From assembly GCA_033980235.1 (NCBI GenBank), contig CM067072.1:16681047-16745046 (forward strand): a stretch of 64,000 nucleotides of DNA, written 5' to 3'. A program made the position numbers and the translations under genes. Positions 1-11,871 of this stretch are shown here, piece by piece (within the stretch, counting starts at the first letter, position 1; every line of letters starts with the position of its first letter). The stretch is from Diadema setosum. Its lineage: Eukaryota; Echinodermata; Echinoidea; Diadematoida; Diadematidae. A model generated the notes under the pieces. That model had not been told where the DNA came from. It saw nothing but the letters and a program-made list of their open reading frames with translations, and made no database searches.

Positions 1-686
1 GAAGCGACATCACAGCTGTTCTCTGGAGAATGCAAATAAATCATAACATATTTAATGCTCTACAGTCCGGCATGATTATGCCATGTTGTCAATGAGCTGA
101 CCTTTCACGAGCGCGTAAACACAGGAAAGCGCTTTTTTTTTCTTCATTTCATAAACCGCTCATTTCCCTGAAACTCCATAATGCATAGCATATCAATACA
201 ACCATTCCAAGTTCAATTAATAAAAACGATTAATTAGTGCATGAAACTTATAGTTTTCTGCAAATTGCTAAGTAACCAAAATAATGTTAAGAGAAAGGGG
301 ACGTCTCGTCCCGGCAAAGCTGCCCCTATTAATTATAGTAAAGGGATGTCCTCGATTCCGCTAGGAGGCATCCGCACCTGCATGCTTATGTACACTGTAT
401 TCGTTTCAGGTTCGCAACTCGCATTTGAATTGTCAGTCAGCTCGCGTATTCTAATCGTGGCTTCTCCAGAGTTTTGTGGCTACACTATCCTCATAGTGAC
501 ATGAAACTCGATGTATTTACTTTGCCTGCTCGCTTTTCATCGCTCTCGGATTGTGATGCACGGAAGGCTTTCCAGGTTTGTTTAGGCACGGAAGGTTACC
601 ATGGTTACAGGTTAGATCTTCTCTAATTCTGATTCGGATAAAACTTAGTATTATGTTTTTTGTTTGTTTTGTTTTTTTTTTTTTAC
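1..686. other. Non-coding / unassigned
   Basis: No exon or element with defined ends could be recognised here. The stretch is AT-rich with a homopolymer T run near 670-684 that lies directly 3' (on the minus strand) of the candidate exon at 687-846. Confidence 0.4.
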
Positions 687-846
687 GTCGTAGCCTGTGC
701 TGAAGAGCGGCAAGTTGTTCCATCAAACTAGCTTTCTCCTTTATTTCAGGCCCTGAAAGCGATTTTATGTTCACATGAAATAAATTATACAACCAGAAGA
801 TGACCACACATATCAAGCACGCACTAAAACCTTGCCGCCAAATCAT
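687..846 (-). CDS. Candidate first exon of a type II membrane protein
   Basis: On the minus strand the frame opens with MIWRQGFSACLICVVIFWLY, that is a short basic cytoplasmic tail followed by about 18 hydrophobic residues, then a charged segment with heptad-like spacing (residues about 33-54, EIKEKASLMEQLAALQHRLR). This layout, tail, signal-anchor and coiled stem, is typical of Golgi type II enzymes such as glycosyltransferases. A possible splice donor (GTAAAA) follows at 686-681, just before a poly-A/T run. No catalytic domain is visible in the window and I do not recognise the family. It could be a chance open frame; the amphipathic stem after a clean membrane segment is the only argument for it. 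Confidence 0.4.
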
Positions 847-1951
847 TATGAAAATTTGGAAAAGTGGGAAACTTTTTTTTAAACCCCTTTTTTCTTAAGC
901 TGCTAGTTGCCCAAACCTGGCACACAGTTACAACACAGTCATTTGTATGACTTGCTCACAACAGCGAAAGAAAATAGATCAAAATGGTTACATCGATATT
1001 TTTAACAAAATAATAGGAAGGTTTGTGGTTGAGAGCGACTTTTGAAAAGAGGACATCACCACGGCAGAGAGGCACTACTGTAGGCAACCTACGGCACAAA
1101 GATTAGGGACTGACTGTATTATTTTACAGATGAGAAGAGACCACACTGTAATCTCTCAAGTACTTCAGACTATTAACCCTTGAACAAATTTACTGAACGA
1201 CATGCTTTGGTGTGGTCTGGTTTTAAGACTTTGACACCTTGTTTCACTCAACCGACAACAAAGGTCTCCGAACAATTGCCAAGGGTATGATAAAAAATAA
1301 AGTCTCCACACACCGACTGCCATTTCACGCTTCGATCACATCATTCCTCGTGCTCTCACACAATATGGAGCCGTCCAGGCGTAAGTTTCGTCAACATAAA
1401 GTGCTTTTCGTGTCCGCGTACAAAGACATTTTGTTTGCATAATGCCTTCAACATTGACAATGTGCGACAGTGAGTCGGAAAACTCGTGTTGGCAAACGGC
1501 TGTGTTCCAGATTGAGGGAATTCACGGTGGTGTAGTTCACATGTTTCGGCTGGATTCGGCGTGGTGAATTGGCGGACAGCCAAATAAAAAACACCTGTGA
1601 AAACTATAGAATGAATTGACTTTTAAACGTAAGAAAAAGCGAACAAAAAATGACTGATTCCTTCCACGTTTTAATTTTTTTTAGATCCAACTGGTAAAAC
1701 CGAACAATTGCGTTCATATGGGCCTACAATGTAATGTTGGTCAACTCGCTTTATTTTGGGTTTTGAGTGTTTGTGTGTTTGTTTGTTTTTTTTTTTGTTT
1801 GTTTGTTTTTTTTTTTTAACTGCCGTGCCTTTTTAACATTTTTTAAACTGTGGAATCATAATAATAATTATTATTTCGTGTAAAGATATAGTCTTAACCG
1901 ATCTTGGAATCCACTTTCCCACTGTCTTAAGATAGCTTCTTCTTCTTTCTT
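847..1951. other. Intergenic, nothing recognised
   Basis: Only short chance open frames on both strands. The end of the stretch has T-rich, TTTG-type low-complexity sequence (about 1760-1818). Confidence 0.4.
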
Positions 1952-1955
1952 TTAA

Positions 1956-2738
1956 CCCTAAAAGGGCCGGGGGGGGGGGGGGCGGAATCCGCCCCCCCCC
2001 CCCCCCCCTCGACGTTTCGCGCTATAATTCTGTTACGCGAGAAGGCCTCGTCGCGAGGCTTCTTGACTTTGTTTGTTCAAGTCTCGCGCAACTTTTAAGA
2101 CCAAATTTGCGACGTCCGCGCGTACTTTTGCGAAGCCACGCCCATTTTTGTAACGGAATGTCGCCCCAAAACGGGCACAATTTTGTGATTTTGTGTACAT
2201 TTCCTATGGAAAACAGTGCACTGTCGTGAAAGTCATAAAAACCTGATTATTTTTACAATTAATCACTTTCATTGATTAGTTTTGTGCTAATTATGGTAGA
2301 AAAGTGGTCAGTGACAATTTCCAATGAAAAAACAAAGAAAAAACAAAAGTTGAAAAACAAAGAAATACATAAGAAATTCTGAAAACAATAAAATACATAA
2401 GAATTGAAATGAATTTTGGAAGTTTTTGTGATGTACAATCGTTGAATATGCTGCAACAGATTTACAGACCAAAAATTAGACTCTCAATGCTTTTAATTAG
2501 GCTAAAATATGATCTTGAGCTTAATTTGCATAATTAATTAATTAAAATTAGAAATTGATTGTTTCAAAAAATCTTATGACACAATCTTGTAGATTATGAC
2601 GCAGGTCTCACGCATGCAAAATTTCATCGCGATCGCGCCACCGATGGCCGAGATCTCAGGGGGGGGGGGCGGAATCCGCCCCCCCCCCCCCCCCCCCCCC
2701 GGCCTGAGCATAGCCAAAAAAGCCCGGCCCCTTTAGGG
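1956..2738. mobile_element. piggyBac-like non-autonomous element (TTAA TSD)
   Basis: The element is bounded by TTAA at 1952-1955 and 2739-2742. Its ends are inverted: CCCTAAAAGGGCCGGG on the left and the complement CCCTAAAGGGGCCGGG on the right, followed by long G and C runs at each end. CCC-starting termini at TTAA are the hallmark of the piggyBac superfamily. There is no transposase; the interior is AT-rich with only chance frames. It shares its right TTAA with the next element. Confidence 0.75.
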
Positions 2739-2742
2739 TTAA

Positions 2743-4007
2743 CCCTATTCTAACTGGGCTATTTGATACCAAGTTTTAACTGGGGGGGGGGGGGGTCAAT
2801 TTGACTATGCACCCCCCTCAGATCTCGCCGCCGATCGAGCGTTTTCTATTGTTGGGTTTTTTCTTTTTTTGCCAAAATTTGTTGCAGGGAACTGATTAAA
2901 GGCCCGGTCCCACTGCACTTACGGATGCAAAGAGGATGTAAAGCGTACAAAAAATCTTGCCATCCGTTGGAAAACGCTACGAATCCGCTGTGTACCCATC
3001 GCATACGTGTTTCATCCGCTCTATCCATCAGCATCCGTACAATGTGATTTCATCCGCGCAAAAAGTTTTAAGCTGCTTAAAACTTTTAGAACGGATGAAC
3101 TTTCCGCTGTGTACGATGTGAATCCGCGACATACGAGCAACAAACGTTGTATATCCGTGCGGTATCCTTTAAACGTCCGCTGCATCCTCTCTGCATCCTC
3201 TGGGCATCCTCGCAACTCACATCCGCTGCAGCTAAAAACGGAAAGAGGGAGGAAAGATATGGTACGTGGAACGTCTTTACATCGTTAATAGCACGTTAAT
3301 ACAAAGGATGTAAGCGTATGCATCTCGTATATAAAGCATTTCGAAAGCATCCCCTCTGCATCCGCTCTGCATCCGCTCTGCATCCGCTCTGCATCCACTC
3401 CGCATCCGCTTTTTCTGCTATGCGCCCGCTTCGCAATTATCTCCGGTAACCCCTTCGGAGCTGTCATCCCCTTCCATCCGCTTTCATCCGCTAGGCTTCC
3501 GATGAACATCCGTTTAACATCCTCGCTACATACTACCCACGTCCGTTCTTTTTCCGTTCTATTACCGCCAATTTTCGCCAATTTGTCAATTTCTGGAGCG
3601 GATGAAAGCGGATGAAGCCATCCCCGAAATTTTGCTCGTCCGCTGTGTCCTTTCTGCATACGCTTTGTGTCCGTCGGCCAGTGGGACCGGGCCTTAATTT
3701 CGATGTTTAAAAGTTGAAATAATCTAATTTACATCAATTAAAAAAAAACACACACACAATTTGCATTGAATTTGCACACGATATCATGAGTTTGAGCTGT
3801 TTTCGGGTTGACATGCATATGCAAAACATTACGTAACTTCAGAACGGTGTACCCCGGACGTCGCAAATTTGGTCTCAAAATATACGGGAGACTTCAATGA
3901 AAAAAAGTCATTAAACGACGCGGCAAAATCTTTGCGCGTTGCGGAATCGTAGCGCGAAATGTCGAGGGGGGTCAATTTGACCCCCCCCCCTCCCAGTCAG
4001 AATAGTG
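2743..4007. mobile_element. Second piggyBac-like element, carrying a nested insertion
   Basis: The element lies between TTAA at 2739-2742 and TTAA at 4008-4011. The ends are inverted: CCCTATTCTAACTGGG on the left and CACTATTCTGACTGGG as the complement of the right end, each followed by a G run and the motif GGGTCAATTTGAC. No transposase is present. About 800 bp in the middle belongs to a different TIR element at 2900-3694, so the original copy was roughly 470 bp. Confidence 0.7.
2900..3694. mobile_element. PIF/Harbinger-like element nested in the piggyBac-like element
   Basis: The termini are perfect inverted copies of AGGCCCGGTCCCACTG, flanked by TAA at 2897-2899 and at 3695-3697. A 3-bp TWA duplication is the usual PIF/Harbinger target. 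The interior is dominated by variants of a CATCCGCT / GCATCC motif on the plus strand (for example 3350-3410), which makes several spurious open frames. No DDE transposase or Myb-like gene is visible, so this is a non-autonomous copy. Confidence 0.7.
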
Positions 4008-4043
4008 TTAAAGCTTTTTCTATAACTTGTCATAGAGCTTTAA

Positions 4044-4393
4044 AGGCATAATTTACCATTTAGCAGATGAAAGCATTAGTGCTTTAAAATAGTTCTAAAA
4101 TGTGAGTTAGGGATAGAAACAACCACTGTCAAAATTTGAATCCATATAATCGATGTTAAGTGTTGTTAAATACACAAAATGTGAACAATAGTTATAATAA
4201 AAATGTTTCCAGACTAAACCGTATACAGTTACGGTTTACTGAGAAAAACCCTGATATCTCCTTATATTTTAGGTTTTATTGCAAATATTTCATATGGTAG
4301 GATGTTTTATGATACAACAGACCTACACATATGCATCAAATGTGATATCTTGAACATTTTTGAAATCACTGCTCCCAAAGGTAAACTGGACCT
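4044..4393 (-). mobile_element. TTAA-flanked TIR element, family A copy 1
   Basis: The element is flanked by TTAA at 4040-4043 and 4394-4397. The ends are inverted (AGGCATAATTTACC against the complement AGGTCCAGTTTACC). The body is closely similar to the plus-strand copy at 13100-13505, for example the shared run around ATGCATATGTGTAGGTCTG. Two independent copies with the same ends at the same target motif support a transposed family. There is no coding capacity. Confidence 0.7.
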
Positions 4394-4397
4394 TTAA

Positions 4398-5597
4398 ATT
4401 CATTTGATCCAGAAAACAATAATGGGTGATTAGCCCATGTAGTGCATTTGAATGGGCCCATAACTTAAAATGCCGTTACCTCACAATACAGCTGTACATC
4501 ATGCCTCAAAGTTTCCCCCATTTAAGAGTGGGTTAAGACATCAAAATCTTAACATTTAGAAAGATAGAGGGAGAAACAAGGAGACGCATAATGTCCGTAC
4601 TTACGTTAAGATCACATTCTGGTGTAATACACATTATGGTGAGAAAGAAAAAGAGAGGGGGCATAGGAAGGGGAGGCGAGATATATTTGTCTCGATTTGT
4701 TTGTTTGTTTGTTTGTTTTGTTTTGTTTTTTTTTTTTTTTTTCAGGGTGTTCAGAAGTCACTGCCTCCCTGTCGAATTTTTTTTTCTCAGTTGTGCGATT
4801 TTAAGTTACCCCATCCAACCAAGAGGGGGCACCAGGAAAAACAGCGCAGCAGGGATGACAATTAAACTATTTCGGCCCTAGGGAATTTTGATTCCTAGAG
4901 CCTCAATGGTAGCTAGGAAGAATGTTTATTCTTGAGGGTTGTGCAAGGGTCAAAGGCACGGTTTGACCTCAGCAGGTCTCTCAGCTCCACTCCCCAGAAA
5001 TCGGGGTCAAGTTAGACGTGAAGCTGGCACGGGCGGACTATGTTATGCGTACAACGCATCGCTACATTAGTGTTTACATTATGCCATGTAAAGTGTACAT
5101 AATGCGTACCCAGAACAGAAAATAAAATTATATCATGAATAATGCTCGGCATATAGACTATCGTTGAAAGAGATACACCTGTTCAAATTTGCTCAGTAAG
5201 ATGACTACGTACTAATTTACATGACCATGTACTTCCTAGACAAAGGAATGAGGCAGTTCTTGAGCAGAATTGACTACAGATCTTTTATTTCAGTAATATT
5301 GTATTCTACTACACATCCTATTGAGTGTGTTTACGCCATACAATTACATTGTATTGAATTGCAAATCTTGATTTATATTCCTTCAAATCTGCCATTAGCG
5401 TTGCCCCTAAATGATTTCTTACTTATTGTTTTAATGACAATTTTGATTATCATTTTTGTTGGTGTGAACATCTTTATCATATGGTACGGGGTGACACATG
5501 CAAGCCCTGTCCCACCTCCCGTGTGAATCACTCCTTTACATCTTAATTCTATGTACGGCCTATTATGCGATGGCACGGCCAAATAAACGGATGAATA
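4398..5597. other. Intergenic, nothing recognised
   Basis: AT-rich DNA with a TTTG/T-rich stretch at about 4695-4742. No exon, TIR pair or conserved frame was recognised. Confidence 0.35.
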
Positions 5598-5627
5598 ATA
5601 TTTATAATAATAATGACAATAATAATG

Positions 5628-5716
<89 letters not shown>

Positions 5717-5740
5717 AATAATAACAATAATAATGATTAA
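5598..5740. repeat. (AAT)n / (ATT)n palindromic microsatellite
   Basis: A tract of AAT units switches near position 5673 to ATT units, so the two halves are reverse complements and could fold into one long hairpin. The long Asn/Tyr open frames on both strands here are artefacts of this repeat. A separate poly-A run of over 30 bases lies at about 5989-6021. Confidence 0.9.
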
Positions 5741-5984
5741 GGTGATAATAAAATAAAAAGCTCACAATGTTTAAAATATTGGCAGTGGATGAAAGCGTTG
5801 TGTGGATATATTATAGGGCCAATGTGGCCAAAGTGTATTGATGGCAAAATAACGAATAGGTCCTAAATGTTGTGCTAAGTTGTGGGGTATCGACTGATGT
5901 TACCTCATGTGCCTTAACACTGGTGGGGGTTAACCTGACTTTAACACCATCCTGAACACATAGACATTTGTCTTCACATCACGA

Positions 5985-6025
<41 letters not shown>

Positions 6026-6126
6026 CTGGTTATGACATTAAGTGCAATGGTTACAACGATTTTTTAAAAAAGGGTGGTGTGCAGTAAACGCTCGGAATTT
6101 TTCGAGTCCCGCTGGCCAGTCATTAC

Positions 6127-6606
6127 CTTAAGGATTCGTTCGTTGCTAAGCTGCAGACTGTAAGCTATTTCCTTCATCAGTTTGTAGTTGGCGTACTCGT
6201 AACATTCCTCCTTCTGCCTGTACGCCCGCTTGTTAAAGCAGAGTTGCACGTCTTTCACCGACGGCGTCACCATTTTAATGGCCACGTCTCGACCCCGGAA
6301 CGTTCCGCCAAACACCTCCTTCGTCGTGCCCTTACCGATGGGAGCTAGCTGCTGCATGCGGCTGATGTCCCTGCAAGTCATAAATTTACCCGATGTGTTC
6401 GCTTGGATGAATTCGGGGTTGAATCCCATGTCCGGATGCTTCTCGAGTAGGTCGAGATGGAGGCCGAACACGGCACTGCAATGGTTTACCATCAGTACGA
6501 ACACGAAGATGTACATGGCTGTTAACCAGCGAGCCCGGGTCACTGTCTTTCGAAGCGTCCGAAAGAAAATCCTTTTGAAGTTCAGCATCACTGCAGGTGT
6601 ATACAA
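6127..6606 (-). CDS. PKDCC: PKDCC/VLK-like secretory-pathway protein kinase, first coding exon (partial)
   Basis: The minus-strand frame begins MYTPAVMLNF; an alternative Met lies six codons on (6588). Residues about 28-50 (WLTAMYIFVFVLMVNHCSAV) form a signal peptide or signal-anchor. A cysteine and leader (MTCRDISRM) then precede a kinase N-lobe: Gly-rich loop IGKGTTKEVFGG, then VAIKMV with the ATP-binding Lys, then a Cys-containing insert and a helix YANYKLMKEI carrying the candidate partner Glu. The spacing and the GxGxxKxV loop fit the VLK/PKDCC family, which phosphorylates proteins in the secretory pathway and outside the cell. The exon stops at a good donor (AAG then GTAATG, 6126-6121). 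The catalytic loop, DFG region and C-lobe exons are not found downstream in the window, which is filled by repeats. Orthology to PKDCC rather than a related VLK-like paralogue is not settled. Confidence 0.72.
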
Positions 6607-6640
6607 ACTCAGTACGCTTTTATCAATGCAACACGGACGC

Positions 6641-6664
6641 TTTATAAGTATCCATATTATATAA
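6641..6664 (-). promoter_or_regulatory. Possible TATA elements upstream of the PKDCC-like exon
   Basis: On the minus strand TTATATAA (6664-6657) and TATAAA (6646-6641) lie about 35-60 bases upstream of the first Met of the kinase exon. The position would imply a very short 5' UTR. AT-rich background makes chance matches likely. Confidence 0.2.
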
Positions 6665-8544
6665 GGTTCAAATCCCGGCTAATAATATCACTGGTGCTAC
6701 AGTCGTAAGTGCACGTCGACATTTCAGTGTGTACTAATAAAGCTTCAAATCTGCAGGTGCAATGTGCAACACACAAGTCCGAGGGAACTGGGTCACTATA
6801 TATACAGTGTACAGAGAGAAAAACATTTGACAGGTCCAAAGCGCACGACCGCCTTCACAGCTTTGATAGCAAGGCTGACTACACAGTAGGCTGACCCCAC
6901 AGCGTCGTTCCCTCGCTGCGTGAGTATAGTGAGAGATGGGCAGGCCTTGTACGCGGCGATAAAAGACACCCTCTTGGGACTTCAAATTTTCATGAAGACG
7001 ATCATTTCCTGAGAGCCATGATAATAGATCTGAAGAGGTTAAAATATAACCAGAAAAAAAAAGAGAAGAAATATATTAATGAAAACAATTCTTTTGCAGT
7101 TTTCAACGCAAGCACTACTGTCCTTATTACTTGACAAAATAACTGAATAGGCGCCCTTGGATTATTTCTGTAAATAACCTTAAAATGTCAAACTTGCTTT
7201 AATACACTATACTAATATATACACGCAATTTTATCTACCGCACACAGCAAGGATTCCCATGCAGCGCGCCATACATAGGTATGACTGGTGATAATAGCTA
7301 AAATCATACGTGCCATACAACACCATTGTGGACGGTACCACACATCGCAGAGTCCTGAAACGTGTACTAGGGAAGAAGTATACGCAGATCATATCAATAC
7401 ATTTTACACATCACAGGAGGATTTAGCTAGAGTTAGAGAATATATTACATTGCTATATAACCAGCATATTTATTTGCTAAATCTCAATACTGACAGAATT
7501 ACCATTCCTCGTTCTATACGACTTGTGCTCATCAGACACCTCTAAAGAGGGAGGGGGGGGGGGGAGCTAGAGGCGTTAATCGCTTGAACTGTTAAGGGAG
7601 TGCAAAGTAAAGCTTTTCATGCAAAGGAGCCAAAAGCTTTCTCTGGTATATCCACCCGAAACGCATCATTATAACCTCGCCCATTCACTGGTCCCATTCG
7701 CAATTAATGATGTTTGAATAATAGCTGTTTCCGCGCCGTCTGTATACAACCTTCTGCTAATGGTTTTGTGTTTTGTCTTCTTCTGTGGCATGACCTCCCG
7801 TTAGACCTCTCGATCTAAACCGATCCTTTCAAGTAAGGACGATAATGCCTTTGTTCATTTCGAGAGTCTCCTTTTTTCTTTTTCTTTTTTTAGCTCGGGA
7901 AGGTAATGGGTGAGGTTAATTCACTGTCTGTGCCTCTGATGTCACTCATACAAAGTCTTATTCTAACCAAGCAGTACTCATCTTCACCAAAGAAAAAAAT
8001 GGACGATATGATGGCGACAATTTCACCATGACAGATCGTAATATTCAATAATTCCAAGGGAATGAAATATTGGACTCGGAATATCCTAAACAAACAAACA
8101 AACAACAACAACAAAACTGAGAAAACAAAACCGACAACAAAATACCAAAATAGATTTAACAAACAATCGGCCTGTGGCAGACGGTAGAATTCACAAGAAG
8201 CCTAAACATTGACAATTCAATCTCGGGAGAAGGAAAATGACTAAATCGCGCCGAGAAAGCTATGGATATTTGGTGAAAGCGTTCATTTCCGTTGACAAAG
8301 CAGGACGTAATTTGATTTAGAATCTATCGCTGGTCGATTCACACCTGTACAGTCTATCGACAGCATTGAAAGGGCGTGCACAGGGGACACAGTGAAAGAA
8401 CATTATCTGGGACAGGTGAAAGATATGCCCGTAGATATTACCCGCACCCCTCAACCCCTCCCTCTCCAAAAACAAACAAACAAACAAAAGAAGAAACAAC
8501 GAGGTACCTATCAAAACATATGACTGCAAAACTTGTTTTTGGTT

Positions 8545-8547
<3 letters not shown>
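6665..8547. other. Intergenic, nothing recognised
   Basis: No gene or bounded element recognised. Short chance frames occur on both strands; a G run lies at about 7551-7564. Confidence 0.35.

Positions 8548-8575
<28 letters not shown>
8548..8575. repeat. (TG)n microsatellite
   Basis: About 14 uninterrupted TG dinucleotides. Confidence 0.9.
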
Positions 8576-8579
<4 letters not shown>

Positions 8580-9047
8580 GTTTTTTTTTTTTGTGGGAAT
8601 ATCATATCCGACTTCTGAAACATGAAATTGCGGATTGAATTTTGTTGCAAAATATATCCTATTAAATCTCACATACTAGTACCCCTCAGTTTTTCCTGGA
8701 TTACGTTTATTTTTCAAAGAGTGAAGATGGTATACATGCCGACAGTTTTACTCGTATGCAGTTCAAGATAAAGCAACAATCCATGATGAATGTATAAAAT
8801 CTTAATGCCATAACAAGCAATGACTCACATACAGTCGTAGCACATGCAATAATACGAGAATACAAAAATGACATGTAAAAGACAAAACAAAGTTTATCAA
8901 GGGATGGGCAGGAGGAGGAAAGGTCGGGACTTACGATCCATTCCATCATGAAGCAATCTCCAAGTGGCAACCGAGGCACTATTTCATGGAGTTGATGTAC
9001 ACCACATCGTGCACTCCATGATTTAGAATAATGTGTTCCTAAGTTAA

Positions 9048-9875
9048 AGGGGATGGCTAGTAACTGATCAGTGGGAATCAGTGGGAATGCTGGGGATGAT
9101 TGTTCCAATCCTTGTGGGATTCATTTATACCTATTGGTGTGAAAATTATTTGCTTCAGAACGGTCTCATATTCAAGTAATGTGCAGTTTAATGCCCCGTC
9201 ACTGTACAGGCATGCTAACCTGGAAACATTAAACTGCACATTACATGTATTTGAATATGAGACCGTTCTGAAGCAAACAATTTTCACCCAACAATAGATA
9301 TATAATGTACTCTTAAAGGGACATTCCAGACGATTTTCATAATTTCACATTATGTAGTGTACATAATTATGTAGTGTACATCGACAACTCCGGGTATAGA
9401 TTTGTAGAATTTAGTGTGGTTCTTTAGCAGAGAAACAATACTTTGAAAAACCTTAAACAAGTTAAACTGAACAAGGATGATGACATAGGAGGTTCACATA
9501 TTATTTCAGAAATGTAGCAGTGTAATTCCATTACAATACCGCTTGCTTGCGAGTTCACCTGTGTATAATCTATGCATGTCTTCTTCTTTTGTTCTACTTC
9601 CTTGAGCCCCAACTCATGCATTCTTATGGTGACTCTGCCATGTCATCATCCTTGTTCATTGTAATTCGATCTAAATTTTGAAAATATTCTTATCCTTCAT
9701 CCCAATTATCACAAATTCTGAAACTCTGTCCTCAGTATAACTAATTTATAGATGTTCAAATGAAAAAATCTGAAAATCATCCGGAGGTCTCCTTTAAATG
9801 AATCCCACGAGGATTGGAACAATCATCCCCCAGCATTCCCACTGACTCCCACTGATCAGTTACTAGCCACCCCCT
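9048..9875. mobile_element. TTAA-flanked TIR element, family B copy 1, with internal palindrome
   Basis: TTAA flanks at 9044-9047 and 9876-9879. The left end begins AGGGGATGGCTAGTAACTGA and the last ~80 bases are its inverted copy, running through the GATCAGTGGGA and GATTGTTCCAATCC motifs to the ATTCAT segment. A second inverted pair lies just inside the left arm (about 9138-9284). There is no transposase. A related partial copy lies at 12896-13095. Confidence 0.75.
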
Positions 9876-9961
9876 TTAATATACCACAGAAAATGTTCTT
9901 GTCAGCTAGCTAGCGTTGTCCCCCCTCCCCCCCCCCCCCCCCCCCCGGGGGGGATGATGTG

Positions 9962-10012
9962 CATGTATATGGAGAACTTTCGTGGCCACGAAAGTTCCCC
10001 ATATACATGTAC
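9962..10012. repeat. Hairpin, about 23-bp arms
   Basis: The sequence from CATGTATATGG to CCATATACATG is a near-perfect palindrome centred on TCGTGGCCACGA, directly after a C run and G run (9919-9953). It could form a cruciform. Function unknown. Confidence 0.75.
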
Positions 10013-11364
10013 AACATTTTTTTTTTTCGAGTGCTGTTAAACCTGAAAGAAATCTCTTGTTTAACGCATTGATAATTTCGGATCTCATAAAAGAGGTTCA
10101 TGTCAGATCCTACGCTCATTTCGGTGTCATTTAAGTGTCGATCACCGACAATCGTAATTGATGTAGGGGTCAAACACGAGTCGCCAAGCTGTTTACGGGA
10201 GGGAGTTAAATGGGGCCAGTGTGGTGAGTAATACACAGCACATCATGACTGCGGTTACGGACACCGATTCGTCATTCACATTGTGTAGCCGTCGTGTCAG
10301 GATTGGCACATGTATGACGTCATAATGCGTGTTATAAATTTATACCTGTAATTTAGGGCAAGTTAAGCTTTAAACTTTGCTTTCCAAAAAAGGCTGTTAC
10401 TAGGAGCTCATTCGTACTGCAGTACAATCATGTACAATGCCATGTAGTCTTATTCTTAGACGTTATGATTGATAAATAAAACCACTCACTGTCAATTCCA
10501 CGACACTTAGTAGGCCTATTCGTGATTTACTTTTTTTTTGTTCATGGCTGAAATCTGGATTTGACAACTCGCAACTAAATTGAATAGCACAAAAACAATT
10601 ATGTGCAGTCTACCCCCATCCCACTTCCGCCTTCATTAACGGCATGACCGGCTCTGACAATTCACATTTGTATGGATTTATACAAGTTTCCCTGTATAGA
10701 AGTGTGTAAATCTATCGACTGCTCATCATCTAATCTACCTTTCTCCACGTGATTACAGCTACCGACTGGCTGACTGGTTCTTCACGAAAATTATCTATTA
10801 TGCAGGTATTATAGTTTTGCCAACAATCACCAAACTATGAGTCTCAACGAAATCTCTCTATCCAAAGAATATTGACTAATCCGTGATTAAGACTGTCAAT
10901 CCATGATTTAGGTAGACATGGCGTATCTGTACTCAGAACATGCCTATAGACGGATAGTCGGTGAACAATAAATGTGTGGAAACGTGACTACCTAAATTTG
11001 CAAGAAATGTGACTAAAAAGCCCACATGCTTTCATTTTCACGATGGACCTGGTACTTCTCGTATTGACGGGACACTGAAACCAAAACCGTCTCTGTCATT
11101 TCTTACAGTGGTGTGGAAAATTGTTCGGAAGTAGGACAAAGTAACCACCGCCCACCGACGAGAATTCCAAATGAAGGAAAACTAAATCTGGCAGGGCAAG
11201 GCTTTATACGGAGTGTCACGGAGACACGCGAGTCACCATCAATGGATCTACTTCCACAGTACTGAAAGCTGACCTCGTTTGACTCTGTTGTCACCTGCTC
11301 CATATCTCAGTATAAAGTGCGACGATCACTCTGGGAACATTACGTACAGCACAGAGTGTGTGAA
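10013..11364. other. Intergenic, nothing recognised
   Basis: AT-rich DNA with short chance frames only. Confidence 0.35.
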
Positions 11365-11734
11365 AGGGATGGTATAGTATTGGTTAAGGTGAGGATCCAG
11401 CTTCTAACTTTTCGCGAGATACTTAGTCACCACTTAATGAAATGTTCCTATTAAAAGAGGAATTCAGAAGTTACTTGATGAGAATCGGTTCTGAAATGGC
11501 TGAGATATTCAAAAACAAAGTAAAACAGAGCGATCATGATACATTAACCATCACTTTGTTGAGAATATCTCAGCCATTTTAAAACAATTTTGTTTATCAA
11601 ATAAACTGTGAATTCTTTTCAGAATTGTTATGCTTTTTGATATTTCATATGAGGGTTCTCATTATCTTTAAAAAATGTCATCAAAAGAAGTTGGAAACCT
11701 GAAGCGCGATCTCAACCAAAACTGCAACATCCCT
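11365..11734 (+). mobile_element. TIR element, family C copy 1
   Basis: The ends are imperfect inverted repeats: AGGGATGGTATAGTATTGGT at the left against the complement AGGGATGTTGCAGTTTTGGT at the right. The interior carries two inverted 'atctcagccatttt' type segments. Related copies occur at 18063-18454 (full) and about 20640-20855 (right half). Non-coding. Confidence 0.6.
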
Positions 11735-11871
11735 TTAAAACACAGCTGAGTAGGTATACGGACGGATTCATGAATTTCACGGTAACTATAAAGCGACAGA
11801 AAGAGGAATGAACAATTTTTCAGAAGTACTCGTATAATAGGAGCATAGCAGCAGTGTAAAATATTGCTTGA

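Noticed and set aside
3007..3659. Frames of up to 124 codons in the CATCCG-rich region
   Set aside because: They lie wholly within the Harbinger-like element and reflect its internal repeats.
5373..5765. Long Asn/Tyr-rich frames on both strands
   Set aside because: They are translations of the AAT/ATT microsatellite.
8707..9108. 133-codon minus-strand frame
   Set aside because: It runs into the TIR of the 9048-9875 element and has no domain.
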